A stretch of 64,000 nt of DNA from an uncultured Collinsella sp. (GTDB lineage: Bacteria; Actinomycetota; Coriobacteriia; Coriobacteriales; Coriobacteriaceae). Position 1 is the first letter of the stretch; every line of letters starts with the position of its first letter. The stretch covers positions 1 to 64,000 of the forward strand of contig CAAGCW010000015.1 in NCBI GenBank assembly GCA_900768435.1, read 5' to 3'. The notes beneath the pieces were generated by a model, which worked only from the letters and a program-made list of their open reading frames with translations, did no database searches and was not told the origin of the DNA. This document shows, piece after piece, positions 1 through 7,444 of this stretch. Position numbers and translations under genes: made by a program.

Positions 1-74
1 GATCGGGAGCCCACGTGTCCGAACTCCAGGCACTTGAGCCTAGCTCGGATGCCGTCTTCGGCTTGGAAAAGGTC

Positions 75-102
75 AGAAGTTCAAATCTTCTAACGCCCAC
101 CA
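75..102 (+). other. tRNA-like 3' fragment (T arm plus CCA end)
   Basis: Bases 75-91 form a perfect T arm: a 5-bp stem with the 7-base loop TTCAAAT. It is followed by a 7-base acceptor strand (92-98), discriminator A and CCA (100-102). A GCCG/CGGC mini-hairpin at 51-62 could be the long variable arm of a class II tRNA. No matching 5' acceptor strand or convincing anticodon arm is visible in bases 1-50, so an amino acid cannot be assigned. It may be a decayed tRNA, or the 3' tRNA remnant left at an integration site. Confidence 0.45.
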
Positions 103-110
103 AATGTTCG

Positions 111-146
111 CAGCCCAGAGGCTATGTCCTCTGGGCTGTTTTGTTT
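111..146 (+). terminator. Intrinsic terminator after the tRNA-like fragment
   Basis: An 11-bp perfect stem (111-121 with 128-138), a 6-base loop and a T-rich tail at 139-146. Just downstream an 11-base direct repeat, GGTCGCCAAAT, occurs at 148-158 and again at 160-170. Nothing else is recognised before base 250. Confidence 0.85.
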
Positions 147-249
147 TGGTCGCCAAATGGGTCGCCAAATCGTCGGCAAAAGGTACCTCGATTCATGAAA
201 GAGCGGTTCTGAACGTCAGTTTAGCCTTGTCATCTCAATCGAGTGGGGG

Positions 250-888
250 TTGACCATTTTGAACATAACCGTGCATCTCGTTGACGTTTCTGCGATCGAT
301 CCCGGCGAGACCGTTGATATGGCATCAATCGCGGGACGTTATGCCTCGCGTGCCTCCAATGGAGATCTCCCCATTGCGTCTCGGAGGGAAGCTGCGGGCG
401 TGGGTCTGCTGCTTCGCGACGCCCTGGGTATCTTCGACGACTCCCAGCTTGCGCGTTCTGCTTTCGGCAAGATCGAGCTTGCGGATGGGGAGGCCCCCTC
501 TATTTCCATTTCACATGGCGGAAGCGTGGCCATCCTCGCTGTTTCCGATGTTGCTCGGTCGGTCGGAGGACCTATTGGCGTGGATATCGAGGCGGTCGAT
601 GAGATCGTACCTATTGCGGTTGAGCGTATGGCGAGCTCAAGGGAACGGGCGTGGATTGACGCTGCGGCAGATTCGCAGGAACGCGCCTTTCGGCTGTGTC
701 GGGTTTGGACGCGTATCGAAGCCGTCCTGAAGGCGGAGGGATCCGGCTTTTCAATCGATCCCCGCAAAGACGGGTTGCCGAGCGGATGGTTTACTTCCTC
801 GGTGGTGTTTGGCCAGTGTGTCATCTCTTGTGCAGCGCGCTCTATGCCTCGTATCGTCCTCAAGGAGCATGCCTTTCGGGTAGCATAG
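250..888 (+). CDS. 4'-phosphopantetheinyl transferase, Sfp superfamily
   Basis: A 212-residue enzyme that should move the phosphopantetheine arm of CoA onto the conserved serine of a carrier protein. Family landmarks are in order: SISHGG near residue 86, the Mg-binding GVDIE at 110-114, and a W-x-x-x-E-A-x-x-K motif at 153-161. The usual lysine after WT is arginine (WTRIEA). TTG at 250 is the farthest upstream start; ATG 319 is an alternative. It lies 28 bp before a TetR regulator and about 2.8 kb before an acyl carrier protein gene, which is its most likely client. Housekeeping AcpS is usually a shorter, different protein, so this may be pathway-specific. Confidence 0.8.
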   Translation: MTILNITVHLVDVSAIDPGETVDMASIAGRYASRASNGDLPIASRREAAGVGLLLRDALGIFDDSQLARSAFGKIELADGEAPSISISHGGSVAILAVSDVARSVGGPIGVDIEAVDEIVPIAVERMASSRERAWIDAAADSQERAFRLCRVWTRIEAVLKAEGSGFSIDPRKDGLPSGWFTSSVVFGQCVISCAARSMPRIVLKEHAFRVA

Positions 889-916
889 GAGCCAATCGCC
901 AATAGGGGAGGCCGCT

Positions 917-1534
917 ATGTCACTGAACGCTCAAAACGATATTGCTTCACGGATCGAAGATGCCGTCTTTGAACTTATGGCGACAACTCCGGTGCAGTCG
1001 ATTAAGGTGACCGAGGTACTTCGCCTTGCCCATACATCCAAATCGACGTTCTATCGCTGTTATCGCTCTGTCGATGATGTGGTTAAACGTTTTGAAGATG
1101 AGCTGCTCCAGAATATGCAGGACATCAATGATGTTGCGCTGGAGGCTCGTTTTGGCGATGCGCAGCTGGACCCTACGCCCACGATGATCAAGCGCATGGA
1201 GATTCTCCAGGCTAATCGCTCGAAAGTTTTGGCGCTTAACAGCGAAAACGGGGACCCCGTGTTCACGCATAAGGCTACGATTTTCATGCATGGGTATTTT
1301 CGCGACCGTCTGCGCTCAACGTTTTCTGACGAGACCGATCTTGACCTGTATCTGGCTTTTGCTCTCGCGGGTCACCATAACCTTATCCAGTACTGGCTCG
1401 AGGTCCGTCCTGATTTGGAGGCACGCACCGTTGCCGCCGCGCTCAATCGCATGTTCTATGCGCCGCTGTTTGTCGACGATACCTCGCGCCATTGGCACCC
1501 ACGTATCCCCGATTTTGAAAAGCCACTCGGGTGA
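917..1534 (+). CDS. TetR/AcrR-family transcriptional regulator
   Basis: A 205-residue one-component regulator. Residues about 12-58 form the TetR helix-turn-helix (IKVTEVLRLAHTSKSTFYRCY), followed by an all-helical ligand-binding part that resembles the short C-terminal domain of the AcrR/DhaS type. The start is supported by AGGGGAGG at 904-911. It sits between the PPTase gene and the thiolase operon. The 343-bp gap to that operon holds two inverted repeats 32 bp apart, which are good candidates for its operator. The ligand cannot be read from the sequence; an acyl-CoA or acyl-ACP product of the operon is one guess. Confidence 0.85.
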   Translation: MSLNAQNDIASRIEDAVFELMATTPVQSIKVTEVLRLAHTSKSTFYRCYRSVDDVVKRFEDELLQNMQDINDVALEARFGDAQLDPTPTMIKRMEILQANRSKVLALNSENGDPVFTHKATIFMHGYFRDRLRSTFSDETDLDLYLAFALAGHHNLIQYWLEVRPDLEARTVAAALNRMFYAPLFVDDTSRHWHPRIPDFEKPLG

Positions 1535-1628
1535 GCGGCTGTTTTTTAGGGATGAACGGTTGCGCATGCAGCGAACTCAAAGTGCTCCAACCCTATGAAT
1601 CGGTTTTAAGCACGGTCATTTATCTGCT

Positions 1629-1690
1629 ATTTGGAACGAAATTAAGCTATGCGTACCAAATGATGGGACATATAACGGCTTTTTGTCCCA
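1629..1690 (+). promoter_or_regulatory. Two tandem inverted repeats, candidate TetR operators
   Basis: First repeat: ATTTGGAACG (1629-1638) with CGTACCAAAT (1652-1661), 9 of 10 paired, spacer 13. Second repeat: TGGGACA (1664-1670) with TGTCCCA (1684-1690), perfect, spacer 13. Their centres are 32 bp apart, about three helical turns. They lie between the TetR gene and the thiolase operon. The arms are not the same sequence, so they may bind different proteins, or only one may be an operator. Confidence 0.5.
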
Positions 1691-1772
1691 CAACACCAAA
1701 TAAACCCCTCATAAACTAAAGCTACGTTCAAAAGAACCACTGCAGTAGTTCAACGTGTGACGGCACAGAAAA

Positions 1773-1804
1773 GCCGCGAGCGCTCTCTCACCTTCGCTCG
1801 CGGC
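1773..1804. other. 10-bp perfect hairpin in the operon leader
   Basis: GCCGCGAGCG (1773-1782) pairs perfectly with 1795-1804 around a 12-base loop. There is no T tract on the plus strand. On the minus strand TTTT follows, but no minus-strand gene ends here. It probably lies in the 5' leader of the thiolase operon or marks an old terminator. The rest of the 1535-1877 gap shows only the two inverted repeats and an ACTGCAGT palindrome near 1739. Confidence 0.5.
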
Positions 1805-1877
1805 CGGACTGCGCCATCACTCCGTACACCCTCACATGATTAGGATGTGATATTCAGTGGTTACGCTCGGAAAGAAC

Positions 1878-3143
1878 ATGCGCAGCGTCTCGATTGTAGG
1901 CGTAGGCTGCACCCCGTTCAAGGATTTTGAGGAGCATCCCGAGACCCAGGGCATTGGCGAGGGCGAGGCGTTTGGCTATGCTGCCCTCGAGGCAATTGCC
2001 GATGCCGGTCTTGAGCCCCGCGATATCGACTTTTTCTACCACGGCAGCGCCAATCCGTATCTTGTTGGCGATTGCATTACCCCCAACATGCAGGTTGCCG
2101 ATTGGTTTGGCGTTCGCGCCAAGGGTTCCGTCCATCATTCCGAGGCTTGCTGCACGGGCTACGTCGCCCTTGAGCAGGCCGTGATGGCAGTCGCCTCCGG
2201 TGCCTACGATGTCGTCCTTACGGGTGCCTGCGATTTGGCTTCGACCCTTCCCGTTGAGCACATGCCCTCGCATATTCGCCAGGACTTTACGCTCGACGTC
2301 ATGATTCCCTCGCTCGATAAGATCTATGACCGCGCGTATGGTCGCCCGCTCGATGGCGCCTTTGGCGTGTCGTTCGACAACTGGATCAACGAGTATTCGA
2401 TGCAGTACGACCTTACCGCCGATCAGATCGATGACGCCCTGAACGGCCTTACCAAGAGCCTTCGCCGCGGTGCCGTCCTGAATCCCCTTGCGTGGTACGA
2501 GACCACGGTCGAGGAGGATGCGAAGGCAGCTGGGTTCGATACCGCCGACGAGTATCTCAAGAGCATGTACAACCCGCGCGTTACGCAGTACCTGCGCGTT
2601 ACCGGCTTTGAGAAGAAGTGCGACGGTGCCGCCGCTGTTGTCGTGATGCCCACGGAGAAGGCCAAGGCCATGGGTGTCCCGTATGCACCTATCGAGGTTC
2701 TGGGCACGGGCGCCTCTGCCGTCGAAGCCGGCCTGCTTCACAACGAGCACTGGGCTACCGAGCTTGCTGCCAAGCAGGTCTACGACCTTACCGGCGTGAG
2801 CCCCGATGAGATCGACCTGTTTATGTGCAATGACTTCTTCCTGGCTTCCGAGATCGTCTCGGCCGAGGAGTGCGGCTATATTCCGCGCGGCGAGGCTTGG
2901 AAGTATGCGATCGATGGCCGCACCGCTTTTGACGGCGATAAGCCCATCAACCCGCACGGTGGCCGTTGCAACTTCGGCCACGCTCATGGCGCATCCGGTA
3001 TCGCCGATATCGTCGAGGCCGTCAAGCAGATGCGCGGCGTCGCCGGTGCAACCCAGATGAAGAAGATTCCTGAGACGGCCTTCCTGCGCGGTTTTGGCGG
3101 TTCTCAGAATGTGCGCTGCCAGATTCTTCGTACCGTCGCCTAA
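1878..3143 (+). CDS. Thiolase-superfamily enzyme, SCP2/archaeal acetyl-CoA acetyltransferase type
   Basis: 421 residues with thiolase architecture. The nucleophile is the first cysteine of EACCTG (C91), and the catalytic histidine lies in GHAHGASG (367-374) near the C-terminus. The second cysteine of classical thiolases is missing (GFGGSQN instead of CxG), as in SCP-x and archaeal thiolases that work with DUF35 partners. I chose ATG 1878, preceded by GGAAAG and matching the family N-terminus; GTG 1857 would add seven residues. It begins an operon with a DUF35 gene, as in archaeal thiolase/HMG-CoA synthase complexes and the PhlACB acyltransferase. It should make or break a beta-ketoacyl bond; the substrate is unknown. 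Confidence 0.88.
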   Translation: MRSVSIVGVGCTPFKDFEEHPETQGIGEGEAFGYAALEAIADAGLEPRDIDFFYHGSANPYLVGDCITPNMQVADWFGVRAKGSVHHSEACCTGYVALEQAVMAVASGAYDVVLTGACDLASTLPVEHMPSHIRQDFTLDVMIPSLDKIYDRAYGRPLDGAFGVSFDNWINEYSMQYDLTADQIDDALNGLTKSLRRGAVLNPLAWYETTVEEDAKAAGFDTADEYLKSMYNPRVTQYLRVTGFEKKCDGAAAVVVMPTEKAKAMGVPYAPIEVLGTGASAVEAGLLHNEHWATELAAKQVYDLTGVSPDEIDLFMCNDFFLASEIVSAEECGYIPRGEAWKYAIDGRTAFDGDKPINPHGGRCNFGHAHGASGIADIVEAVKQMRGVAGATQMKKIPETAFLRGFGGSQNVRCQILRTVA

Positions 3144-3181
3144 GCGACCGCGGTTTTCGATTTCCCATAAGGAGTATTCTC

Positions 3182-3604
3182 ATGCAACTCAAAGATATGG
3201 AGCCCGTGGTCAAGAAGTTCTACACGGGTCTTGAAGAGGGCATCTATTGGGCACGTCAGTGCCCCGAGTGCGGAGCCGTCGAGTTTCCGCCTCACCTTGC
3301 CTGCAATGCCTGCGGCTACCACAAGACCGATTGGGTCCAGGTTTCCGGTCACGGCCATCTGATCGATTTTACCCTGCCTGGTCCGCAGAACGACAAGCCC
3401 TACCTCAAGGAGTATGGCAAGTACGCCTACGGCGCCGTCGATATCGACGAAGGCTCTCAGTACACCTACGTCATCTATGGCATTACCAAGAAGAAGGCCC
3501 CCGAGATCCGCGCCAAGCTCATGGCGGGCGAGACCGTGGGCGTCCATGCCAAGGTCATCGACCGACCGGGCTACAAAGAACTCACGTTCGAGCTTGACGA
3601 CTAG
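3182..3604 (+). CDS. DUF35 OB-fold protein with zinc ribbon, thiolase partner
   Basis: A 140-residue protein with an N-terminal rubredoxin-like zinc ribbon (C27, C30, C41, C44) and a C-terminal OB-fold, the standard two-part DUF35 layout. Family members bind thiolase-like enzymes and hold or channel the CoA/pantetheine arm between active sites. Well-studied cases are the archaeal thiolase/HMG-CoA synthase complex, PhlB in diacetylphloroglucinol synthesis and ChsH2 in steroid side-chain cleavage. The gene follows the thiolase by 38 bp with a good AAGGAG site. Partnership with the thiolase is inferred from the family and the adjacency. Confidence 0.88.
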   Translation: MQLKDMEPVVKKFYTGLEEGIYWARQCPECGAVEFPPHLACNACGYHKTDWVQVSGHGHLIDFTLPGPQNDKPYLKEYGKYAYGAVDIDEGSQYTYVIYGITKKKAPEIRAKLMAGETVGVHAKVIDRPGYKELTFELDD

Positions 3605-3640
3605 GCTTTCACCCCTATAACAATTCGCTTCCTCTCTTAG

Positions 3641-3689
3641 GCCACGGCGGGACCCATGTCTCCGGCCCGCCGTGGCTACCCCTCTTTTT
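3641..3689 (+). terminator. Terminator-like attenuator inside the operon
   Basis: An 11-bp perfect stem (3641-3651 with 3666-3676) and a T run at 3685-3689. It sits between the DUF35 and carrier-protein genes, which have their own ribosome sites on either side. It probably lowers readthrough, so the first two genes may be transcribed more than the rest. Confidence 0.7.
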
Positions 3690-3707
3690 AATTAGAAAGG
3701 CACCATC

Positions 3708-3941
3708 ATGAACGAAGAACTCACTCAGCAGATCTGCGATTTTGCCAAGTCCGCTTACAACTATGACGGTGATGTGACCCCCGAGACGACGTTTGAGACC
3801 CTGGGCAAGGGCTCGATGAAGATGATCGCCCTGACCTCCATGATCGAGAACGAGCTCGATGCCGAGGTCCCCGTTCGCGAGGTCATGGTCATGAAGACCG
3901 TCGGCGAGCTTATCGAGCGCACTGCCGAAGAGATGGAGTAG
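3708..3941 (+). CDS. Acyl carrier protein
   Basis: A 77-residue acidic four-helix carrier protein. The attachment serine for phosphopantetheine is S36 in GKGSMKM, at the usual position but with GS in place of the housekeeping DS. This points to a specialised carrier rather than the fatty-acid AcpP. It is followed after 5 bp by the phosphotransacylase gene, so the two are probably translated together. The Sfp-type transferase upstream can supply the activating step. The acyl group carried is not known; finding an ACP between a thiolase and a phosphotransacylase is unusual. Confidence 0.85.
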   Translation: MNEELTQQICDFAKSAYNYDGDVTPETTFETLGKGSMKMIALTSMIENELDAEVPVREVMVMKTVGELIERTAEEME

Positions 3942-3946
3942 CTGCC

Positions 3947-4954
3947 ATGGACCTGATGCAGACCCTGCGCGAGCGGGCTGCCGCCAAGCCTATGCGCGTT
4001 GCTTTTCCCGAGGGCGAAAACGAGACCATGATGCAGGCGGTCGCAAAGATCGCCGCCGAGCATCTTGCCGAATGCGTGCTGGTCGGCGACGGCAGTAAGC
4101 TCAAGGAGCTTGCCGACGAGCGTGGTATCTCCCTTGACGGCATCGAGATTGTCGATGTGACCGACGAGGAGGCGAACGCCGCTTGCTGCGAGCGCTATCT
4201 TTCGCATCCGGATTGCAAGTTTAAGCCCAAGGGCGCCGCGCGCCGTATGACGCGTCCGCTTGAGCGCGCCCTGATTTTGCAGGTACTCGGCGATGTCGAC
4301 GTAATGTTCGCCGGCATCGATAACGCCACGGGCGATATTATCCTGGCGGGACAGACTATCGTCGGCCTTGCCGATGGCGTCGATACCGTAAGCTCTTGCG
4401 GCATTGCCGATATTCCCAACTGGACTGGCGGCGAAGGCGGCCTTTTGGCTTTTGGCGATTCCGCCGTTTGCGTTGACCCCACGAGCGAGGAGCTTGCCTC
4501 AATCGCGATTTCGTCGAGCGAAACGGTGCGCTCGCTGACCGGATGGGATATCCGTTGCGCGCTGCTTTCGCATTCGACTGACGGCTCGATGGATAACGAG
4601 CTCGTCGACAAAGTGCGCCGCGCTCGCGAGATTGCCAACGATCGCCGTCCCGACCTTGCCATCGACGGTGAGTTCCAGTTTGATTCGGCGATTAACCCCA
4701 AGGTTGCGGCCAAGAAGGTACATCGTGAGTCCGCTGTTGCGGGCCAAGCCAACGTGGTCATCTGGCCCGATATCAACGTGGGCAATATCGGCGTCAAGAT
4801 CATCCAGAACCTGACCGGCGCCAATGCCTACGGCCCCATGCTTCAGGGCTTCAAGAAGATCGTGTGCGATTGCTCGCGCTCTGCGCCCGTCGACGAGATC
4901 GTCGGCAACGTGGTGATGAGCTGCGTGCGCGCCCAGGCGCTTAAGGAGGCTTAA
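3947..4954 (+). CDS. Phosphate acyltransferase, Pta/Ptb family
   Basis: 335 residues, the normal length for phosphate acetyl- or butyryltransferases, which turn acyl-CoA plus phosphate into acyl-phosphate plus CoA. The conserved blocks LLSHSTDGS, DGEFQFDSAI and ANVVIWPDINVGNIGVK are present. The usual C-terminal PVNDLSRG block reads VCDCSRSA, a departure that may reflect a different acyl donor. A butyrate-type kinase starts 3 bp after the stop, so the pair makes ATP from an acyl thioester, or the reverse. Whether the donor is acyl-CoA or the neighbouring acyl-ACP cannot be told from sequence. Confidence 0.88.
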   Translation: MDLMQTLRERAAAKPMRVAFPEGENETMMQAVAKIAAEHLAECVLVGDGSKLKELADERGISLDGIEIVDVTDEEANAACCERYLSHPDCKFKPKGAARRMTRPLERALILQVLGDVDVMFAGIDNATGDIILAGQTIVGLADGVDTVSSCGIADIPNWTGGEGGLLAFGDSAVCVDPTSEELASIAISSSETVRSLTGWDIRCALLSHSTDGSMDNELVDKVRRAREIANDRRPDLAIDGEFQFDSAINPKVAAKKVHRESAVAGQANVVIWPDINVGNIGVKIIQNLTGANAYGPMLQGFKKIVCDCSRSAPVDEIVGNVVMSCVRAQALKEA

Positions 4955-4957
4955 GAT

Positions 4958-6070
4958 ATGTCCGATAAAAAGACTTCCTGGCGCGTCCTGGTAATCAACC
5001 CGGGCTCCACTTCCACGAAGGTGGGCGTTTTTGAGGGTGATGAGTGCAAGCTCAGCAAGAACGTTGCACACGACGCGAAGGACCTCGCCCAGTTCGATGG
5101 GGTTTCGGCTCAGATGCCGTATCGCTGCGATCTGATTCTTGGAGCACTGGATGAGGCGGGCCTGAAGCTCGAGGACTTTGATGCATTTGTCGGTCGCGGC
5201 GGCGGCTTGCTTTCGCTGCCCGGCGGCACGTATGCCATCAATGAGGTCATGCTCGAGCATGCCCGCGTCGGTGCGAACGGCATTCAGCACCCGGCGCAGC
5301 TTGGCCCCCAGATTGCCCATGAGTTCGCCTCAAAGACGGGAAAGCCCTCTTTTGTGGTGAATCCTCCCGATACCGACGAGCTGTGCGACCTCGCACGTAT
5401 GACAGGCATTAAGGGCGTGTATCGAAACGTGCACCTGCACGCCCTTAATCTTAAAGAGACTGCCATTCGTCACGCGGCAAAGCTCGGTCGCGCATATGAC
5501 GAGTGTAACTTTATTGTTTGTCATATCGGCGGTGGCATTTCGATTTCCGCTCACCTTAAGGGCAAGATGGTCGACGGCAACGACATCGTCGGCGGCGAGG
5601 GCCCCATGGCGCCGACGCGCTGTGGCTCGGTCCCCGCAATCGAGGTCGCGAAGTATACGGCGGAGCATGGTTTCGACGTTGCCCGCGCCCATTGCATGAA
5701 GACCGGTGGCTTCGTTGACCTTTTGGGTACGTCCGATGCCATCGAGGTGTGCGAGCGCGCCGCCGCGGGCGATAAGGCTGCAGCACGCGCTTGGGATGCA
5801 ATGGTTTACCAAATCTGCAAGTGGATTGGCGAGATGGCCTGTGTGCTGAAGGGCGACGTCGACGGCATCTTGCTCGGAGGCGGCATGGTCCACAGCAAGG
5901 AGCTCGTTGCCTCGATTGAGGAATGCTGCTCTTGGATCGCCCCCGTGTCGGCCTATCCCGGCGAGTTTGAGCTCGAGGCGATGGCGTCTGGCGCCTGCCG
6001 CGTGCTCGATGGTGTCGAGGAAGCGCTCGTGTACAGCGGAGAGCCCGTGTTCACCGGATTCAACGACTGA
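4958..6070 (+). CDS. Butyrate kinase-type acyl kinase
   Basis: A 370-residue kinase of the ASKHA superfamily that phosphorylates a carboxylate or, in fermentation, makes ATP from the acyl-phosphate. Family marks are INPGSTSTK near the N-terminus, FVGRGG, HPAQLG, R-x-VHLHALN and HIGGGISISAH. The overall pattern fits butyrate and branched-chain acyl kinases better than acetate kinase. It is tightly coupled to the phosphotransacylase (3-bp gap, AGGAGG site). No butyryl-CoA synthesis genes (crotonase, bcd, etfAB) are in the window, so butyrate as substrate is only the default assumption. Confidence 0.9.
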   Translation: MSDKKTSWRVLVINPGSTSTKVGVFEGDECKLSKNVAHDAKDLAQFDGVSAQMPYRCDLILGALDEAGLKLEDFDAFVGRGGGLLSLPGGTYAINEVMLEHARVGANGIQHPAQLGPQIAHEFASKTGKPSFVVNPPDTDELCDLARMTGIKGVYRNVHLHALNLKETAIRHAAKLGRAYDECNFIVCHIGGGISISAHLKGKMVDGNDIVGGEGPMAPTRCGSVPAIEVAKYTAEHGFDVARAHCMKTGGFVDLLGTSDAIEVCERAAAGDKAAARAWDAMVYQICKWIGEMACVLKGDVDGILLGGGMVHSKELVASIEECCSWIAPVSAYPGEFELEAMASGACRVLDGVEEALVYSGEPVFTGFND

Positions 6071-6083
6071 TAGTGCTGTGTTT

Positions 6084-6128
6084 GGGGCGGCCGCTGGTGA
6101 TGCCTGGCCGCTCCGACCCTTTTCTTTA
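6084..6128 (+). terminator. Terminator-like hairpin between kinase and MFS genes
   Basis: GGGGCGGCC (6084-6092) pairs with GGCCGCTCC (6106-6114) with one mismatch, and a TTTTCTTT run follows at 6120. It is likely a partial terminator that allows some readthrough to the transporter. Confidence 0.65.
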
Positions 6129-6144
6129 AGAGTAAGGATGGATC

Positions 6145-7344
6145 ATGGATAAAACCAAGATCAAGTACCTGGTGGGCATTTACGCAGCCGCCATGTGCAT
6201 CATGGGCATGCTCGTGCCCGTTCCCATCGTGGCCTCTGTTGCGGCCGCGTTTCCCAACGAGAACATCGCTGCCGTTCAGATGATTATCGGCATCATCCCG
6301 TTGATGATGGCGTTGTCCGCCATGCTCGTCTCTTCACAGCTTGCCTCTCGCGTGTCCAAGAAGAAGACGACGCTCGTCGGTCACATTATCGTGATGCTGG
6401 CAGGCGCCTCGGTGCTGGTGTTCCACGACTCGCTCGGCCAAGTCTTAGCGGCTTCTGCTGTCATGGGCCTTGGTCTCGGCGCCGTGCAGAATTCAACGGA
6501 CGCTCTTATCGCGGATTACTTTGGCGGAAAGCAGCGCTCGTTTGTCATGGGCATCTACTCCACTTTTGTTGCACTGGGCGGCATTATCTGGACGATGGTT
6601 TCCGGCATCTTGGGTTCTGCCGAGTGGTTCCACAGCTATGCGGCGTACTTCATCATGATCATTTTCATCGCAATCGAGGCTGTTTGCCTTCCTGAGGGTC
6701 ATCTTGAGCCCAAGCGCAAGGTCAACGTGTTTGCCAATATGCCTAAAGAAGTCGCGATTATCACGCTCATGAGCTTTGTGTTCGTACTTACGTTCCAGCT
6801 CTTCAGCTCCAACGTTTCGCTGCTTGTTGTAGGTCGCGGCTTTGGCGGTACCGTGGAGGCCGGTCTTGCCTCTACCGTTATGACCGTTGCCGGTATTGCG
6901 GCTGGTCTTTTGGTCGGTCCGCTGTTTGCCAAGTTTAAGAACCTGGCTATGCCGATCGCGTGGGGCGTGACGCTCGTCGGCCTGGGCCTGACGCTGGTTG
7001 CGCCCGCCTTTATGGTGCTGTGCGTTGCGGGTTTTGTCGTTGCGCTGGGCAAGGAGACCTACGTGCCGCTGGAGGGCAATTTTGCCGCCGGCAACTCTGC
7101 CCCCGAGGGACGTGCGTTTAACCTCGCCATTGGCATGGCAGGTATCAACTTTGGCATGGCATTGTCTCCCATTGTGTTTGAGGCCGTGACGTCGCCGTTT
7201 GGTGCAACGATTGACCAGAAGTTCATCGCCGGCATGATCGTCTGTGCGGCTTGTGTCGTCTTTGGCGCCATTAAGTATCGCAAGCTCACCCCGGCCCAGC
7301 TTGCCGAGGCCGAGAAGATGGCGGCCGGCGGCGAGGCGGAGTAG
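6145..7344 (+). CDS. Major facilitator superfamily transporter
   Basis: A 399-residue, very hydrophobic protein with about 12 predicted membrane segments. The cytoplasmic loop near residue 68 (SRVSKKKTT) fits the MFS motif between helices 2 and 3. It follows the kinase gene by 74 bp with AAGGATGG before the ATG. As the only carrier in the operon it probably imports the substrate or exports the acid product of the thiolase pathway. Specificity cannot be assigned. Confidence 0.85.
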   Translation: MDKTKIKYLVGIYAAAMCIMGMLVPVPIVASVAAAFPNENIAAVQMIIGIIPLMMALSAMLVSSQLASRVSKKKTTLVGHIIVMLAGASVLVFHDSLGQVLAASAVMGLGLGAVQNSTDALIADYFGGKQRSFVMGIYSTFVALGGIIWTMVSGILGSAEWFHSYAAYFIMIIFIAIEAVCLPEGHLEPKRKVNVFANMPKEVAIITLMSFVFVLTFQLFSSNVSLLVVGRGFGGTVEAGLASTVMTVAGIAAGLLVGPLFAKFKNLAMPIAWGVTLVGLGLTLVAPAFMVLCVAGFVVALGKETYVPLEGNFAAGNSAPEGRAFNLAIGMAGINFGMALSPIVFEAVTSPFGATIDQKFIAGMIVCAACVVFGAIKYRKLTPAQLAEAEKMAAGGEAE

Positions 7345-7384
7345 CCGCTCGAGTAGTTGCTTTGCCGTACATCATGTTTTATCG

Positions 7385-7416
7385 GGGCCGCCGACATATG
7401 CCGGCGGCCCTCTTTC
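7385..7416 (+). terminator. Terminator-like hairpin after the MFS gene
   Basis: GGGCCGCCG (7385-7393) pairs with CGGCGGCCC (7402-7410); a short pyrimidine tail TCTTTCT follows. The next gene starts only 29 bp later, so readthrough is likely. Confidence 0.6.
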
Positions 7417-7444
7417 TATCAATGACTTTGAAAGGCTTACGGCT

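Noticed and set aside
1..250. End of a prophage or integrated element
   Set aside because: A tRNA-like 3' end is present, but no integrase or phage gene is in the window, so only the fragment itself is reported.
1773..1804. Terminator of the TetR gene
   Set aside because: The stem is strong but lies 240 bp downstream and has no T run on the coding strand, so it is listed only as a hairpin.
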